Positions 38,543 through 47,098 of a stretch of DNA of 64,000 nt are shown piece after piece. Position numbers and translations under genes: made by a program. The stretch is taken from the NCBI GenBank assembly GCA_947446025.1, contig CANFEY010000004.1, positions 80,555-144,554 on the forward strand, written 5' to 3'. This DNA is from Bryobacterales bacterium (GTDB lineage Bacteria; Acidobacteriota; Terriglobia; Bryobacterales; Bryobacteraceae). Positions within the stretch are counted from its first letter, which is position 1. Each line of letters opens with the position of its first letter. Under the pieces are notes generated by a model, which saw only the letters and a list, made by a program, of their open reading frames with translations, did not search any database and was not told the DNA's origin.

Positions 38543-39401
38543 GGGCCTTTCGGCCCTGCTGCCGTCACGCCCTGTTACTCCGCCAATCGCCCCCACCGCC
38601 GCTCCGGCTCCTGCGCCCAAGAACGTGCTGCCGATCACCGCGATTCAGCCCAACGCCCAGCAGCCTCGCTCAGACTTCGACGAAGCCCACTTGGCTGAGC
38701 TGGCGGCGTCTATCACGGTACACGGCATCATCCAGCCGATCATCGTCCGCAAGTACAAGGAAACATACCAGATCGTGGCGGGTGAGCGCCGCTGGCGCGC
38801 GGCCCAACTTGCCGGACTCCGCGAAGTCCCCGTCGTCATCCAGGAAATCGCGGATGAGCTGCTCCTTGAAATCGCCCTCATCGAAAACATCCAGCGCGAG
38901 GACCTCAACCCCATCGAAACCGCCCATGCCTTCGACCACCTCTCGAAGAGGGGCTTTTCCCAGGAGGAGATTGGGCGAAGAACAGGCAAAGATCGTACGA
39001 CCATCGCCAACCTCATCCGCCTGCTTCGCCTGCCCAAGGAAGTGCAGGACATGGTCGCCAGCTGGCGGCTGACGATGGGCCACGCAAAGGCCCTCCTGAG
39101 CCTCCCGACGAGCCAGGAGCAGCTCGACCTAGCCCAGACCGCCGTGAACAAGGGACTCTCCGTACGCCAAGTGGAGCACCAGGCCCAGGTTCTTCTGGGG
39201 GATAAGGAACCGGTCAAGCCGAAGAAAGAATCTCCGGTGGATCCGAACGTGAAGGCGGCGATCGAGTCGTTGGAGCGGGCGATGGGCACACGGGTGAAGA
39301 TTGTGCCGGGCCTGGGCGAGCGCGGGCGGATTGAGATCGAGTATTACTCGCAGGCGGAGATGGACCGCCTCTACTATTTGTTGGTTGGAGAAGAGCGTTA
39401 A
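38505..39401 (+). CDS. parB: Chromosome partitioning protein ParB (Spo0J)
   Basis: A 298-residue CTP-dependent DNA clamp binding parS. The N-terminal domain has [19 protein letters not shown] and the CTP-site region [16 protein letters not shown] (GERRWRA) and [14 protein letters not shown]. The HTH domain has [20 protein letters not shown], and the C-terminal dimer domain ends in [20 protein letters not shown]. The nearby parS sites are its expected targets. Confidence 0.95.
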   Translation: MSNSDDKQRRLGKGLSALLPSRPVTPPIAPTAAPAPAPKNVLPITAIQPNAQQPRSDFDEAHLAELAASITVHGIIQPIIVRKYKETYQIVAGERRWRAAQLAGLREVPVVIQEIADELLLEIALIENIQREDLNPIETAHAFDHLSKRGFSQEEIGRRTGKDRTTIANLIRLLRLPKEVQDMVASWRLTMGHAKALLSLPTSQEQLDLAQTAVNKGLSVRQVEHQAQVLLGDKEPVKPKKESPVDPNVKAAIESLERAMGTRVKIVPGLGERGRIEIEYYSQAEMDRLYYLLVGEER

Positions 39402-39499
39402 TGCGGCTAGAAATGTTTTAGACCCTCGCGCGCTTCCGGGAATCTATCTAAGCAAGGGCCCTTAGAAGTTTCAAATTCGAACCAAACTAAGGAGAATTC

Positions 39500-40186
39500 A
39501 TCAAGTACCTTGCTGCAACGATAGCTACGCTCGCGCTTTCCGCCACCTCGGTGTGGGGACAGGCGCGACCCGACGAATCCCGCATCCGCGTGGTCAATGC
39601 GTCCGCCGATGCTCCGGCCGTTGATGTCTACGCAAACGGCGTCTTGGTGGTGGAAGCGCTGCCCTTCAAGGCTGCGTCCGCCTATCTTTCCGTGCCGCCT
39701 GGCTCCTACAACATCCAGGTCCGTGTCGCCGGCACCCAGACCACGGTCCTTTCCCAACCCCTAATCCTGATGGGTGGCACCGACTACACGGCATTCGCCA
39801 TGGGATCGGTGTCCGGTTCCCGTCCGCTCTTTCTGATCGCTCTGGGTGACAACCTCTTGCCGCGCCCCTCTGGAACCATCAGCCTCCGCGTGGTTCATGC
39901 GGCTGCGTCCGCTCCCGCGGTCGACGTATACGTGGGGGGCCCGTGGGCACCGGTCACGGGAGCGACTCCCGCCCTGACCAGCGTTCCGTACGGCGCCTCA
40001 AGCCTGCATCTGGATGTTCCCAACGCCATTTATCAAGGCAGGGTCACCGTGGCTGGGACGAAAAACATCGCAATCAATTCGCCGGTCTTGCGGCTCCCAG
40101 GCGGCGCGGTCCGCACGCTGGTGGCTGTAGACGCCAAGGGCGGAGGTGCACCCTTCGAGATCGTGGAGTTCGTAGATCGGGATTAG
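39500..40186 (+). CDS. Secreted DUF4397 protein, apparent ATC start
   Basis: About 228 residues with two DUF4397 repeats (IRVVNASADAPAVDVYANG and LRVVHAAASAPAVDVYVGG), a beta-sandwich family found in cell-surface proteins. The frame contains a perfect signal peptide (KYLAATIATLALSATSVWGQA) beginning with ATC at 39500, five bases after AAGGAG; no ATG, GTG or TTG is available there. The next in-frame GTG (39551) would remove the signal peptide. So either ATC starts this gene, or a former ATG has mutated and secretion is lost. Followed by a terminator. Confidence 0.75.
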   Translation: MKYLAATIATLALSATSVWGQARPDESRIRVVNASADAPAVDVYANGVLVVEALPFKAASAYLSVPPGSYNIQVRVAGTQTTVLSQPLILMGGTDYTAFAMGSVSGSRPLFLIALGDNLLPRPSGTISLRVVHAAASAPAVDVYVGGPWAPVTGATPALTSVPYGASSLHLDVPNAIYQGRVTVAGTKNIAINSPVLRLPGGAVRTLVAVDAKGGGAPFEIVEFVDRD

Positions 40187-40207
40187 TCGAATCCCCCGAG
40201 TAAAGAG

Positions 40208-40250
40208 GGCCGCGCGAAAGGTGGGATGCCCCCGAGCGTGGCCTTTTCGT
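40208..40250 (+). terminator. Terminator after DUF4397 gene
   Basis: Stem GGCCGCGC/GCGTGGCC (one G-T pair) with a 20-base loop, followed by TTTTCGTTTT. It lies between the DUF4397 stop and the convergent tRNA. Confidence 0.6.
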
Positions 40251-40257
40251 TTTCGGA

Positions 40258-40334
40258 TGGTGCCGGCGAGAGGAGTCGAACCTCTGACCTACGGATTATG
40301 AGACCGTCGCTCTAACCACCTGAGCTACGCCGGC
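40258..40334 (-). tRNA. tRNA-Met (CAU anticodon)
   Basis: Minus-strand cloverleaf of 77 bases: acceptor GCCGGCG pairs with CGCCGGC, D-arm AGCTCAGGTGGTTAGAGC, anticodon loop CTCATAA (CAU), T-arm with GGTTCGACTCC, discriminator A and encoded CCA. D-arm and anticodon-stem sequence resemble elongator tRNA-Met more than initiator, which would have a C-A mismatch at the first acceptor pair. An Ile tRNA with lysidine-modified CAU cannot be excluded from sequence alone. Confidence 0.93.
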
Positions 40335-40358
40335 GATGTGGGGCTACAATCTAAGCGT

Positions 40359-41639
40359 ATGAACCGGCGGCAATGGATGTCAAGTTTGTTGTGCTTGATT
40401 GCGCTGCTTTGCGCGTGCGGCGGAGGGGTGAATAAGCAGCCGCTGCCGACAACTTGGACCACTGGATATTGGGTGTGGGGAGGCCAATCTGGTCCGGCCT
40501 CCCTGGCGAAGCCGCTGGATGCAGCTTACGTTCAGGTGGCGCAGGACGAGTACCTTCCCGACAAAAAACTTCCTGCTGCTCAAGCGTATTGGGCCGTCTA
40601 CCGATTTGAAAGTCAGGGTGTGCCAGAGCTTGCCAGGGCCTCGGAGATTCCGCCAAAGGTGGAGCGCCTCCTCACCGAAGCCCGGCGGCAACAGCTGAAC
40701 GTTGTTGGTATCCAACTCGACATTGATAGTCCGACAAGCCGCCTTGCTGATTACGCGCAATTCCTGGCTGCCGTAAAGAAGGGGCTAGCGCCAGGCACGA
40801 AGCTCTCCATCACGGCGCTGCTCGATTGGTTCCGTGATGGGACGGGCGTGGAAGCGGTCATCGAGCAGGTGGACGAGTTTGTACCGCAGTTCTACGATGC
40901 CGGCGGCGCTGAGCGCGAAGTCATCGCGGCGAAGGTGGACGCGGCGAAGTGGGGGGCGCGCTTCAACCGGTTCGGCAAGCCCTACCGCATCGGGATTTCG
41001 ACGTTTGGGCGTGCAAAGTTTGTGAGTGATCATCCTAGGCCGGGTGAGCCGACGACGCTGTATCGCGAGGTGACACCGCTTGATCTGGGCTCGGAGTTTG
41101 CCCGTGAGACCGTTCACAACGATGTTGGCGAAGTGGTGTTGACCTATCGCGCGATGCATGAGACGTCGGTGGACTATCAGCGCTTTCAGGCGGGCGAAGG
41201 CGTGCAGTTCGTGGTGCCCACGCCGGAGGGGGTGCGGGCTGCAACGGCGGAGGCGAAGAAGATGGGCGGATACGCGGCCGGGGTCGTCTACTTCCGCTGG
41301 CCTGGGGAGTTCGAATCGCTGCTGGTTCCGCCGGAAGAAATCTTCGGGGAGACGAAGACGCTAGCGGTGGAGACGGAGGATGGAGGCTGCGTGGCAGTGA
41401 AGTGTGTCGACGTTGTGTTGCGGCATGCGGACCGGTTTGCGCCGGGCGTGGTGCGGTATCGGGTTCGATCTTCCGCGCCGCTTGACTACTTTCTTCCTGT
41501 CGAGAGGATTCCTGTCCGGTTGGCGGCTCCGGATGTGGTGGAGTTGACAGTGCCTCCGTTCGCGGGGCGCGACCGGCTGGCGCTGGGGCGCGCGGTGAGC
41601 AGCCATGCAGTCATCTTCACGGTGGAGGCGGTGCGATGA
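40359..41639 (+). CDS. DUF3142 lipoprotein
   Basis: A 426-residue exported protein. The N-terminus NRRQWMSSLLCLIALLCAC has basic, hydrophobic and lipobox-like parts, so it is probably a lipoprotein. The body has VVGIQLDIDSPTSRLADYAQFL, LSITALLDWF and VPQFYDAGG, matching the DUF3142 family, a TIM-barrel related to glycoside hydrolases. ATG 40359 starts 25 bases from the tRNA 5' end on the opposite strand. Its stop overlaps the next start, so the two products probably act together. The substrate is unknown. Confidence 0.75.
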   Translation: MNRRQWMSSLLCLIALLCACGGGVNKQPLPTTWTTGYWVWGGQSGPASLAKPLDAAYVQVAQDEYLPDKKLPAAQAYWAVYRFESQGVPELARASEIPPKVERLLTEARRQQLNVVGIQLDIDSPTSRLADYAQFLAAVKKGLAPGTKLSITALLDWFRDGTGVEAVIEQVDEFVPQFYDAGGAEREVIAAKVDAAKWGARFNRFGKPYRIGISTFGRAKFVSDHPRPGEPTTLYREVTPLDLGSEFARETVHNDVGEVVLTYRAMHETSVDYQRFQAGEGVQFVVPTPEGVRAATAEAKKMGGYAAGVVYFRWPGEFESLLVPPEEIFGETKTLAVETEDGGCVAVKCVDVVLRHADRFAPGVVRYRVRSSAPLDYFLPVERIPVRLAAPDVVELTVPPFAGRDRLALGRAVSSHAVIFTVEAVR

Positions 41640-43348
41640 GAATTCTGCGGATGGGCGCGGTTCTGCTGCTGGGGCTGAGTTTCGCGTGGGCATGCGGATT
41701 TGATGGCACCCTGCGCGAGTATCTGGATGTCCACTTCTGGCTGCCGTTCGCGAAGACAGCGAAGAATTTCGAGAAGCCGAGTGTGCGGCGGATTTCGGTG
41801 CCGTACGCGGGAATGGGCAAGGTGGATGCCACGCTGCTCGGGCAGCTCCGCGGGGTTTACCAGTATCCGGCGGACAATGCCGCCATCCTCGCGGCTGCGC
41901 GCGCTGACCGCTCACTTTCGCAGCGTGATCGAGAAGAAGTGGAGTTGATTGATGCCAAGATTGACATGCGTTCGGGGTCGCCCGAAGTACCTAGGCTGTT
42001 GCGGGGCGCACAAGCGAAGCTGGAACAATTTCTGAAAACCGCGCGCACCCCGGAGTGGTTGAGTGAGGCTCGGGGGTGGCTGGCGCATATTCACCACGTC
42101 ATGGGCGAGCAGACGGAGGCGGGGAAGATTTACCTCGACGAGTTGAATCGCGACGGGTCGAATTTGAGCCGGGAGACGTTGCTGAACTCGCTCAAGATGA
42201 ACTACGGCATCACGGGCGATCAGCAGTTGCTCGACCATCTGGAAGAGTACTTCGACACAGCGGAACACGCGGCGTTCGCGATTCAGTTGCTGACAAATCC
42301 CCGGTGGGAGCGGAATGGCACGACGCTGGACCGGCGCGAGATCTATGCCCGGGTGAACGGGCTGTTGCAGAAACACTGGAGGATCTTGCGGTCGCCCACG
42401 CTGGCGGTGCTGACGATGCGCGCGGCGTTGTCGATGGGCGATCCCGGACAGGCGCTGAAGATTGCGGAGCGGGTGGGGGATTCGAGAGATCCTGATTATT
42501 TGTGGATGCTGGGGTCGGCGCATTTTGTATCGCGGGACTACGCGGGTGCCGAGGATTCGTTGTTGCGGCTATTTGAGGTTGCGAAGGATGATCGCAAGGC
42601 GGCCGCGGCATATGGGTTGTGCGGCGTGTATCAAAAGCTCGGTCTTCCCGTGGAACAACTCCGGTTTGCATTATGGCTTTCTGCGCAAAGCAGTGACCAT
42701 TGGAATCCGTTCCCCGACACCTACGATTACTCGGTCTATTGGGCGGCTTCCGGTTTTGATTTGGATTTGCTGCTGGATGCGGAAGCTCCGACGGAGGCGC
42801 TCGACCAGTTTCTGGAACGCTACCCCGATGTCCAGAACGTGCGTTTGGTGAAGTACGCACTGGCTGTGCGGCTCGCGCGCGAGAATCGCTACGCTGAGGC
42901 GGCGGACATTTACGAAGCCATCGGGCAAAAACGCCGCGGGCCGCGCATGCGCCAGTTGGCGGCACTGTGGGCCGATCAAACTCCCGAAGGCAGGTTCGCG
43001 TTCGCGGAGTACGTCGGCAGTAATTCCGTGGGGATCTACTTCAATGACTCCTTGTGGGATGGCGACCAAAGGTACGCGCTCATCGCCACGAGCGATTCCC
43101 GTCTCACGCGCGAGGAACGCGACAGCCACATCGCTAGGGAGCGCAAGCTGCGCGATGATCAGGAAGAATTGTGGCGGGCTCAGCTGATTCTCCGTGAAGT
43201 GATGGACGAGGTGGGCCGCACTGAACTCGGGATCAAGGCGGCACGGCTCGCGCAACGCGATCTGCGCAAGTTGAGTGAACGTTTCGGGCGGCGGGATGAG
43301 ATCCGTGAGGCGGATATCCAAGTGACGCGCTGGTTGCGCGCACGCTAA
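41636..43348 (+). CDS. Secreted TPR-like hypothetical protein, DUF3142 partner
   Basis: A 570-residue protein with an export signal (RMGAVLLLGLSFAWACG; the Cys could be lipidated) and a mainly helical body with several TPR-like pairs (AEAGKIYLDELNRDGSN, GDPGQALKIAERV, RYAEAADIYEAIG). It resembles helical scaffolds and not enzymes. The ATG overlaps the DUF3142 stop by four bases, which suggests co-translation. Function unknown; a periplasmic complex with the DUF3142 protein is an inference. Confidence 0.7.
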   Translation: MRILRMGAVLLLGLSFAWACGFDGTLREYLDVHFWLPFAKTAKNFEKPSVRRISVPYAGMGKVDATLLGQLRGVYQYPADNAAILAAARADRSLSQRDREEVELIDAKIDMRSGSPEVPRLLRGAQAKLEQFLKTARTPEWLSEARGWLAHIHHVMGEQTEAGKIYLDELNRDGSNLSRETLLNSLKMNYGITGDQQLLDHLEEYFDTAEHAAFAIQLLTNPRWERNGTTLDRREIYARVNGLLQKHWRILRSPTLAVLTMRAALSMGDPGQALKIAERVGDSRDPDYLWMLGSAHFVSRDYAGAEDSLLRLFEVAKDDRKAAAAYGLCGVYQKLGLPVEQLRFALWLSAQSSDHWNPFPDTYDYSVYWAASGFDLDLLLDAEAPTEALDQFLERYPDVQNVRLVKYALAVRLARENRYAEAADIYEAIGQKRRGPRMRQLAALWADQTPEGRFAFAEYVGSNSVGIYFNDSLWDGDQRYALIATSDSRLTREERDSHIARERKLRDDQEELWRAQLILREVMDEVGRTELGIKAARLAQRDLRKLSERFGRRDEIREADIQVTRWLRAR

Positions 43349-43372
43349 CATATGAGTCTCAGGGAGACTTGT

Positions 43373-43840
43373 ATGAAGAAACTGTTGATCGCAGGATTGA
43401 TGCTGACGTCTGCCGTCGCCAACGCGCAGTTGGCTACCAAGAAGGCGTTGACGCTGGACGCGGCGAAGGCAATTGTCGCAGCGGCCGAAGCCGAGGCTAA
43501 GAAGAACAACTTCACCATGGTGATCTGCGTGGTCGACGATGGCGGCAACGTGATGCTGCTGGAGCGGATGGACGGCACGCAGCTGGGCAGCGTGCAGGTG
43601 GCGCAGGATAAGGCGATGACGGCGCTGAATTTCAAGCGGCCTACCAAGGCTCTGGAAGACGCGGTGGCGGGCGGGCGCAACGCGGTGTTGAAGCTCACGG
43701 GCGCAATTCCGATTGAAGGCGGTATTCCGATCACGGTAGGGGGATAGATTATCGGTGCGGTGGGCGCGAGCGGCGGGACGTCTCCGCAAGACGCGCAGGT
43801 GGCGGCGGCGGGAGTGAAGGTCGCTGAGGCGATGAAGTAG
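43373..43840 (+). pseudogene. GlcG/HbpS-like gene with in-frame TAG
   Basis: ATG 43373 (AGGGAG upstream) begins a signal peptide and a DUF336/GlcG domain: LDAAKAIVAAAEAEAKKNNF, VVDDGGNVMLLERMDG, AMTALNFKRPTKALEDA and EGGIPITVGG. A TAG follows at 43745-43747. Directly after it, in the same frame, the family's missing end IIGAVGASGGTSPQDAQVAA runs to a proper stop. Only one codon is changed, so this is a recent nonsense mutation, readthrough, or a sequence error. Family members bind heme or cobalamin-type ligands. Confidence 0.75.
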
Positions 43841-43846
43841 GTCGCG

Positions 43847-44923
43847 TTAGCGGGATTCCTGAATGCGGCCGTCAGGGTCCAACTGGAGGCTCCGGCCACG
43901 CCATAGGACGGTGTTGCCGAACAGTCCGGCGCACCAGACCGCGGCACCGAACAGGTCGCGGAGCGGGATCAGTGGCCAGAGTTTCCACGTGTCGGGAGCG
44001 CTGAGGATGGCTCCGCCGGCGATGGAGGCCATCAGCATGCGCGCGGCTAGCGCGAAGAGCGCCACTTCGTGGTGTTGGGTGGCTGCGGCGGCGAGGGCCC
44101 ACGCACTCGCGAACGTTACGGGCAGGCCGAGGTACCCCCAGAAGTTCGACACGCGGATGGTGCGGCTCCAGCGGACCTGGTGGTGCCACACGTCGCTCCA
44201 GGTGCCGCCGAGGTGCGTGGTCACGATCACGTCGCTGAGCATGCACTTGAGGCCGAGGGCGTGGATGCGCTGGCCGAGCTGGTAGTCGTCGGCTAGGTAA
44301 TCCTTGATCGACGCGAAGCCCCCGATCCGGTCGAGCGTCTCGCGGCGGAACGCCATCGTTGAGCCCATGGCGAATTCGTCCACGCCTACTAGGCGCGCGA
44401 CTAACGTGGACGGTGCGAAGTCGGTGGCGATGCCGAGGCCTTCAAAGCGGGCGGCGAAGGTGGAGCCTTCGGCGCGGTAGAGGCAGGTGACCAGGCCGAC
44501 GCTCGAATCGGCAAGCGGCGCGGTGACGCGGGGGATGTAGTCGGGGTCGACGCGGATGTCGGCGTCGTTGACGATGAGGATGGGGTTTACGGCGGCTTGG
44601 GCGAGGTCGATCAGCACGCCGACCTTGGCGTTGGGGGTGTGGGTGCGGGCGGGGATGACCCGGGCTTTTCGGAACTCTGCGATCACTCCGGTGGCGGGGT
44701 CGCCGTCGCGGACGCCGCACAGGAATTCGTAGTTGCCTTCGAGGGTCGCGTGGGAGGCGATGGCTTCGCGCATGGAAGGTTCCACGCCGTGCACCGGTTT
44801 CAGGATGCTGACGGGCGCGGGTTGTGGGCGGGTGTCACGTCTCTGGGATTTGAAGACCAGGCACGCCACTACGGCAAAGAGTTGATAGCCGGCGGCCAGG
44901 GCGCAGATGACGGTGATGATCAC
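43847..44923 (-). CDS. hpnI: Hopanoid-associated glycosyltransferase HpnI
   Basis: A 358-residue membrane GT2 of the ceramide glucosyltransferase type: N-terminal helix (VICALAAGYQLFAVVACLVF), SILKPVHGVEP, VNDADIRVDPDYIPRV, DDYQLGQRIHALG and the QVRWSRTIR (QxxRW) region, then C-terminal helices. In hopanoid producers HpnI adds N-acetylglucosamine to bacteriohopanetetrol. The assignment is supported by hpnJ in the same operon. GTG start overlaps the stop of the upstream EamA gene. Confidence 0.8.
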   Translation of the reverse strand: MIITVICALAAGYQLFAVVACLVFKSQRRDTRPQPAPVSILKPVHGVEPSMREAIASHATLEGNYEFLCGVRDGDPATGVIAEFRKARVIPARTHTPNAKVGVLIDLAQAAVNPILIVNDADIRVDPDYIPRVTAPLADSSVGLVTCLYRAEGSTFAARFEGLGIATDFAPSTLVARLVGVDEFAMGSTMAFRRETLDRIGGFASIKDYLADDYQLGQRIHALGLKCMLSDVIVTTHLGGTWSDVWHHQVRWSRTIRVSNFWGYLGLPVTFASAWALAAAATQHHEVALFALAARMLMASIAGGAILSAPDTWKLWPLIPLRDLFGAAVWCAGLFGNTVLWRGRSLQLDPDGRIQESR

Positions 44924-45270
44924 AGAGCAAGCAAGTATACGCCGAGCGCGACGCAGGCGACACCCATCCAGCGGCGGCGGTCGACGCGCTCCTTGAGGAT
45001 GATGCTGGCGAGGATGGTTTCGAGCACCACGCTGGCGGCCGAGGCGGGGACCGCGAAGCTCAGGTCGGCCACCTGCACCAGGGCCATGAAGGCGAAGAAG
45101 GAGCACGCCATGCAGAGGATGGAGAGAATGAGGAGTTTCTTCTGAAAGACGGTGGCCAGGAAGGAGCCGGCTGTGTGGACTTCGCCTTGGCGCTTCATCT
45201 CGAAGGCTTGCAGTAGGTCACTGACTACGGTCGCGCCGACCACGACGCTGAGGAGAAGCCACGCTTTCAC
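44920..45270 (-). CDS. Half-size EamA/SMR transporter, second of a pair
   Basis: A 116-residue protein with four predicted membrane helices. FAVPASAASVVLETILASIILKE is the usual end of the EamA half-module, followed by RRRWMGVACVALGVYLL. Overlaps its neighbours at both ends by four bases. Together with the preceding gene it resembles ArnE/ArnF, a heterodimeric flippase for a lipid-linked sugar. Role in moving a hopanoid glycolipid is inferred from the operon. Confidence 0.78.
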   Translation of the reverse strand: MKAWLLLSVVVGATVVSDLLQAFEMKRQGEVHTAGSFLATVFQKKLLILSILCMACSFFAFMALVQVADLSFAVPASAASVVLETILASIILKERVDRRRWMGVACVALGVYLLAL

Positions 45271-45641
45271 GGCTTTTTCTCCGCGTGGGGGTCGCCCAGT
45301 CCGACCAGGACTGTGCCGGCGACGATGAGCAGCGTTCCGGCCCAGCGGACTGGCGTGATGGTCTCCGCCAGAAACGCCCAGCCTAGGATGGCGCTGATCA
45401 CGTAGCCGAAGGCGGTCACGGGCAGCACATAGGTGAGATCAGCCCAGCTCAGCATCGCCATTCGGGTGAGCAGCCAGGCGATGAGCAGCACGATGCCGAG
45501 CGCCACCATGGGGTTGAAAATCGCTCGCAGAATCGCCTGGGGCGAATCGACTTCGGCGGCCGCGTGCATGCCTTGCGCGATAAACAGGTTGCCGAAGGAG
45601 TTGCTGAGAACGACAAATGCCGCGAAGGCCCAGGTCTTCAT
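45267..45641 (-). CDS. Half-size EamA/SMR transporter, first of a pair
   Basis: A 124-residue, four-helix protein with SWADLTYVLPVTAFGYVISAIL and AETITPVRWAGTLLIVAGTVLVGLG, typical of EamA half-modules. Starts three bases after the hpnJ stop. It differs enough from its partner to suggest a heterodimer and not a recent duplication. Confidence 0.78.
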   Translation of the reverse strand: MKTWAFAAFVVLSNSFGNLFIAQGMHAAAEVDSPQAILRAIFNPMVALGIVLLIAWLLTRMAMLSWADLTYVLPVTAFGYVISAILGWAFLAETITPVRWAGTLLIVAGTVLVGLGDPHAEKKP

Positions 45642-45644
45642 CGA

Positions 45645-47093
45645 TTACGCGCTGGCGCTGCCGGCTTTCATGGCGGTGATGTATTTTTTGCGTTTGGCGC
45701 GGAGGCTCAGGTACTCGCGGGCTTCCTTGTAGAGGCGCTTGCGCTCGGCGTTGTCGAAGATGGCTTTGCGGACGATGCGCCAGGCGGCTTTGGGGCGGAA
45801 GTAGTATTCGCCGTAGAAGCGCTCCACCCATTCCATCATCTCGGCTTCGTCGAGGATGCCGGGGTAGATGACGTGCGGGAGCTGGTGACCCTGCTCATCG
45901 CTCATGTTGCCGATGGTGATCAGCGAGTTTTGCTTGGCGAAGTCGTAGAATTCGGTGCCGGGGTAAGCGTGGGCGATGGAGACCTGGATGGTCTCGCAAT
46001 CCAGGTTCTTCGCGAAGTCGATGGTCTTGCGGATGCTGTCGCGGGTTTCCCCCGGCAGGCCGACGATGAAATCGGCGTGGATGGTGAGGCCCAGCTTGTG
46101 CGCTTGGTTGGTGAAGCGCTTGGCGCCTTCCACTGTGGCACCCTTCTTGATGTTCTTGAGGATCTGCTGGTCGCCGCTTTCGTAGCCGACGATCATCAGG
46201 CGGCAGCCGGCGTCCTTCATGGCCTTCAGCGTGTCTTCTGAAGTCGTGACGCGCGAAGTGCAGGACCAGGTGAAGTCGAGCTTCTCGAACTCCTTGCAGA
46301 GTTCAATGGTGCGGGCTTCGCGGTAATTGAAGGTATCGTCGTCGAAGAAAATTTCCTTGAGGCCGGGGAAATTCTCCTTGATGTACTTCACCTCGTTGAC
46401 GATGTCTTCCTTGGAGCGTAAGCGCCAGCGGTGGCCGGAGTGGGTCTGCGGCCACAGGCAGAAGGTACACATCGCCGGACAGCCGCGCGAGGTGTACAAC
46501 GAAACGAACGGGTTGAGGAGAAACGGGACGTTGTAGCGGCGGAAATCGAGGTCGCGCTTGTAGACTTTGCTCACCCAGGGCAACTCGTCCAGATTTTCGA
46601 TAACCGGGCCTTCGGCGTTGTGAACGTTCACGCCGTTCTTGCGGAAGCTGACGCCGGGAAGTTCATCGAGCGGGGTGCCCTTGGCGTAGGCGGCGATCTG
46701 GTGATCGAACTCGCGGCGCACGATGAAGTCGATGGCCATGGTTGAATCGAGCGCTTTGTCGGGCTCGGTGGTCACCGGCGGTCCGACGAAGCAGACCTTC
46801 AGTTTGGGATTGGCGTCCTTCATCATTTCCGCGATTTTCACGTCCACGTGAAAGCCGGGGGTGGAGGTGAAGAGCACCAGCAACTCGAAATCCTTGCCCA
46901 TCTCCACGGTCTTTTCGATGGAGACGCCGTGCGGCGGGGCGTCGAGAACCTTGCTATCCGGTAGCATACCCGCGGGATAACACAACCACACCGGATACCA
47001 GTAGGATTCGATCTCGCGGGTGGAGGGCCAGCGGGAACTGGCTCCGCCGTCGAAGCCTTCAAAGGAGGGCGGGTTAAGAAAGAGAGTTCGCAT
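45645..47093 (-). CDS. hpnJ: Hopanoid biosynthesis radical SAM protein HpnJ
   Basis: A 482-residue B12-binding-domain radical SAM enzyme. It opens RTLFLNPPSFEGFDGGASSR, as HpnJ proteins do, has a cobalamin-domain-like first half, and a radical SAM cluster motif CPAMCTFC at about residues 204-211, followed by FFDDDTFNY and GYESGDQQIL. In other bacteria HpnJ is linked to making the cyclitol-ether head group of hopanoids by rearranging the added amino sugar. First gene of the hpnJ-EamA-EamA-hpnI unit; the deacetylase gene hpnK is not seen here. Confidence 0.88.
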   Translation of the reverse strand: MRTLFLNPPSFEGFDGGASSRWPSTREIESYWYPVWLCYPAGMLPDSKVLDAPPHGVSIEKTVEMGKDFELLVLFTSTPGFHVDVKIAEMMKDANPKLKVCFVGPPVTTEPDKALDSTMAIDFIVRREFDHQIAAYAKGTPLDELPGVSFRKNGVNVHNAEGPVIENLDELPWVSKVYKRDLDFRRYNVPFLLNPFVSLYTSRGCPAMCTFCLWPQTHSGHRWRLRSKEDIVNEVKYIKENFPGLKEIFFDDDTFNYREARTIELCKEFEKLDFTWSCTSRVTTSEDTLKAMKDAGCRLMIVGYESGDQQILKNIKKGATVEGAKRFTNQAHKLGLTIHADFIVGLPGETRDSIRKTIDFAKNLDCETIQVSIAHAYPGTEFYDFAKQNSLITIGNMSDEQGHQLPHVIYPGILDEAEMMEWVERFYGEYYFRPKAAWRIVRKAIFDNAERKRLYKEAREYLSLRAKRKKYITAMKAGSASA

Positions 47094-47098
47094 GTGTT

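Noticed and set aside
40258..40334. Initiator tRNA-fMet
   Set aside because: The first acceptor pair is a normal G-C, and the anticodon stem lacks the three consecutive G-C pairs of initiators.
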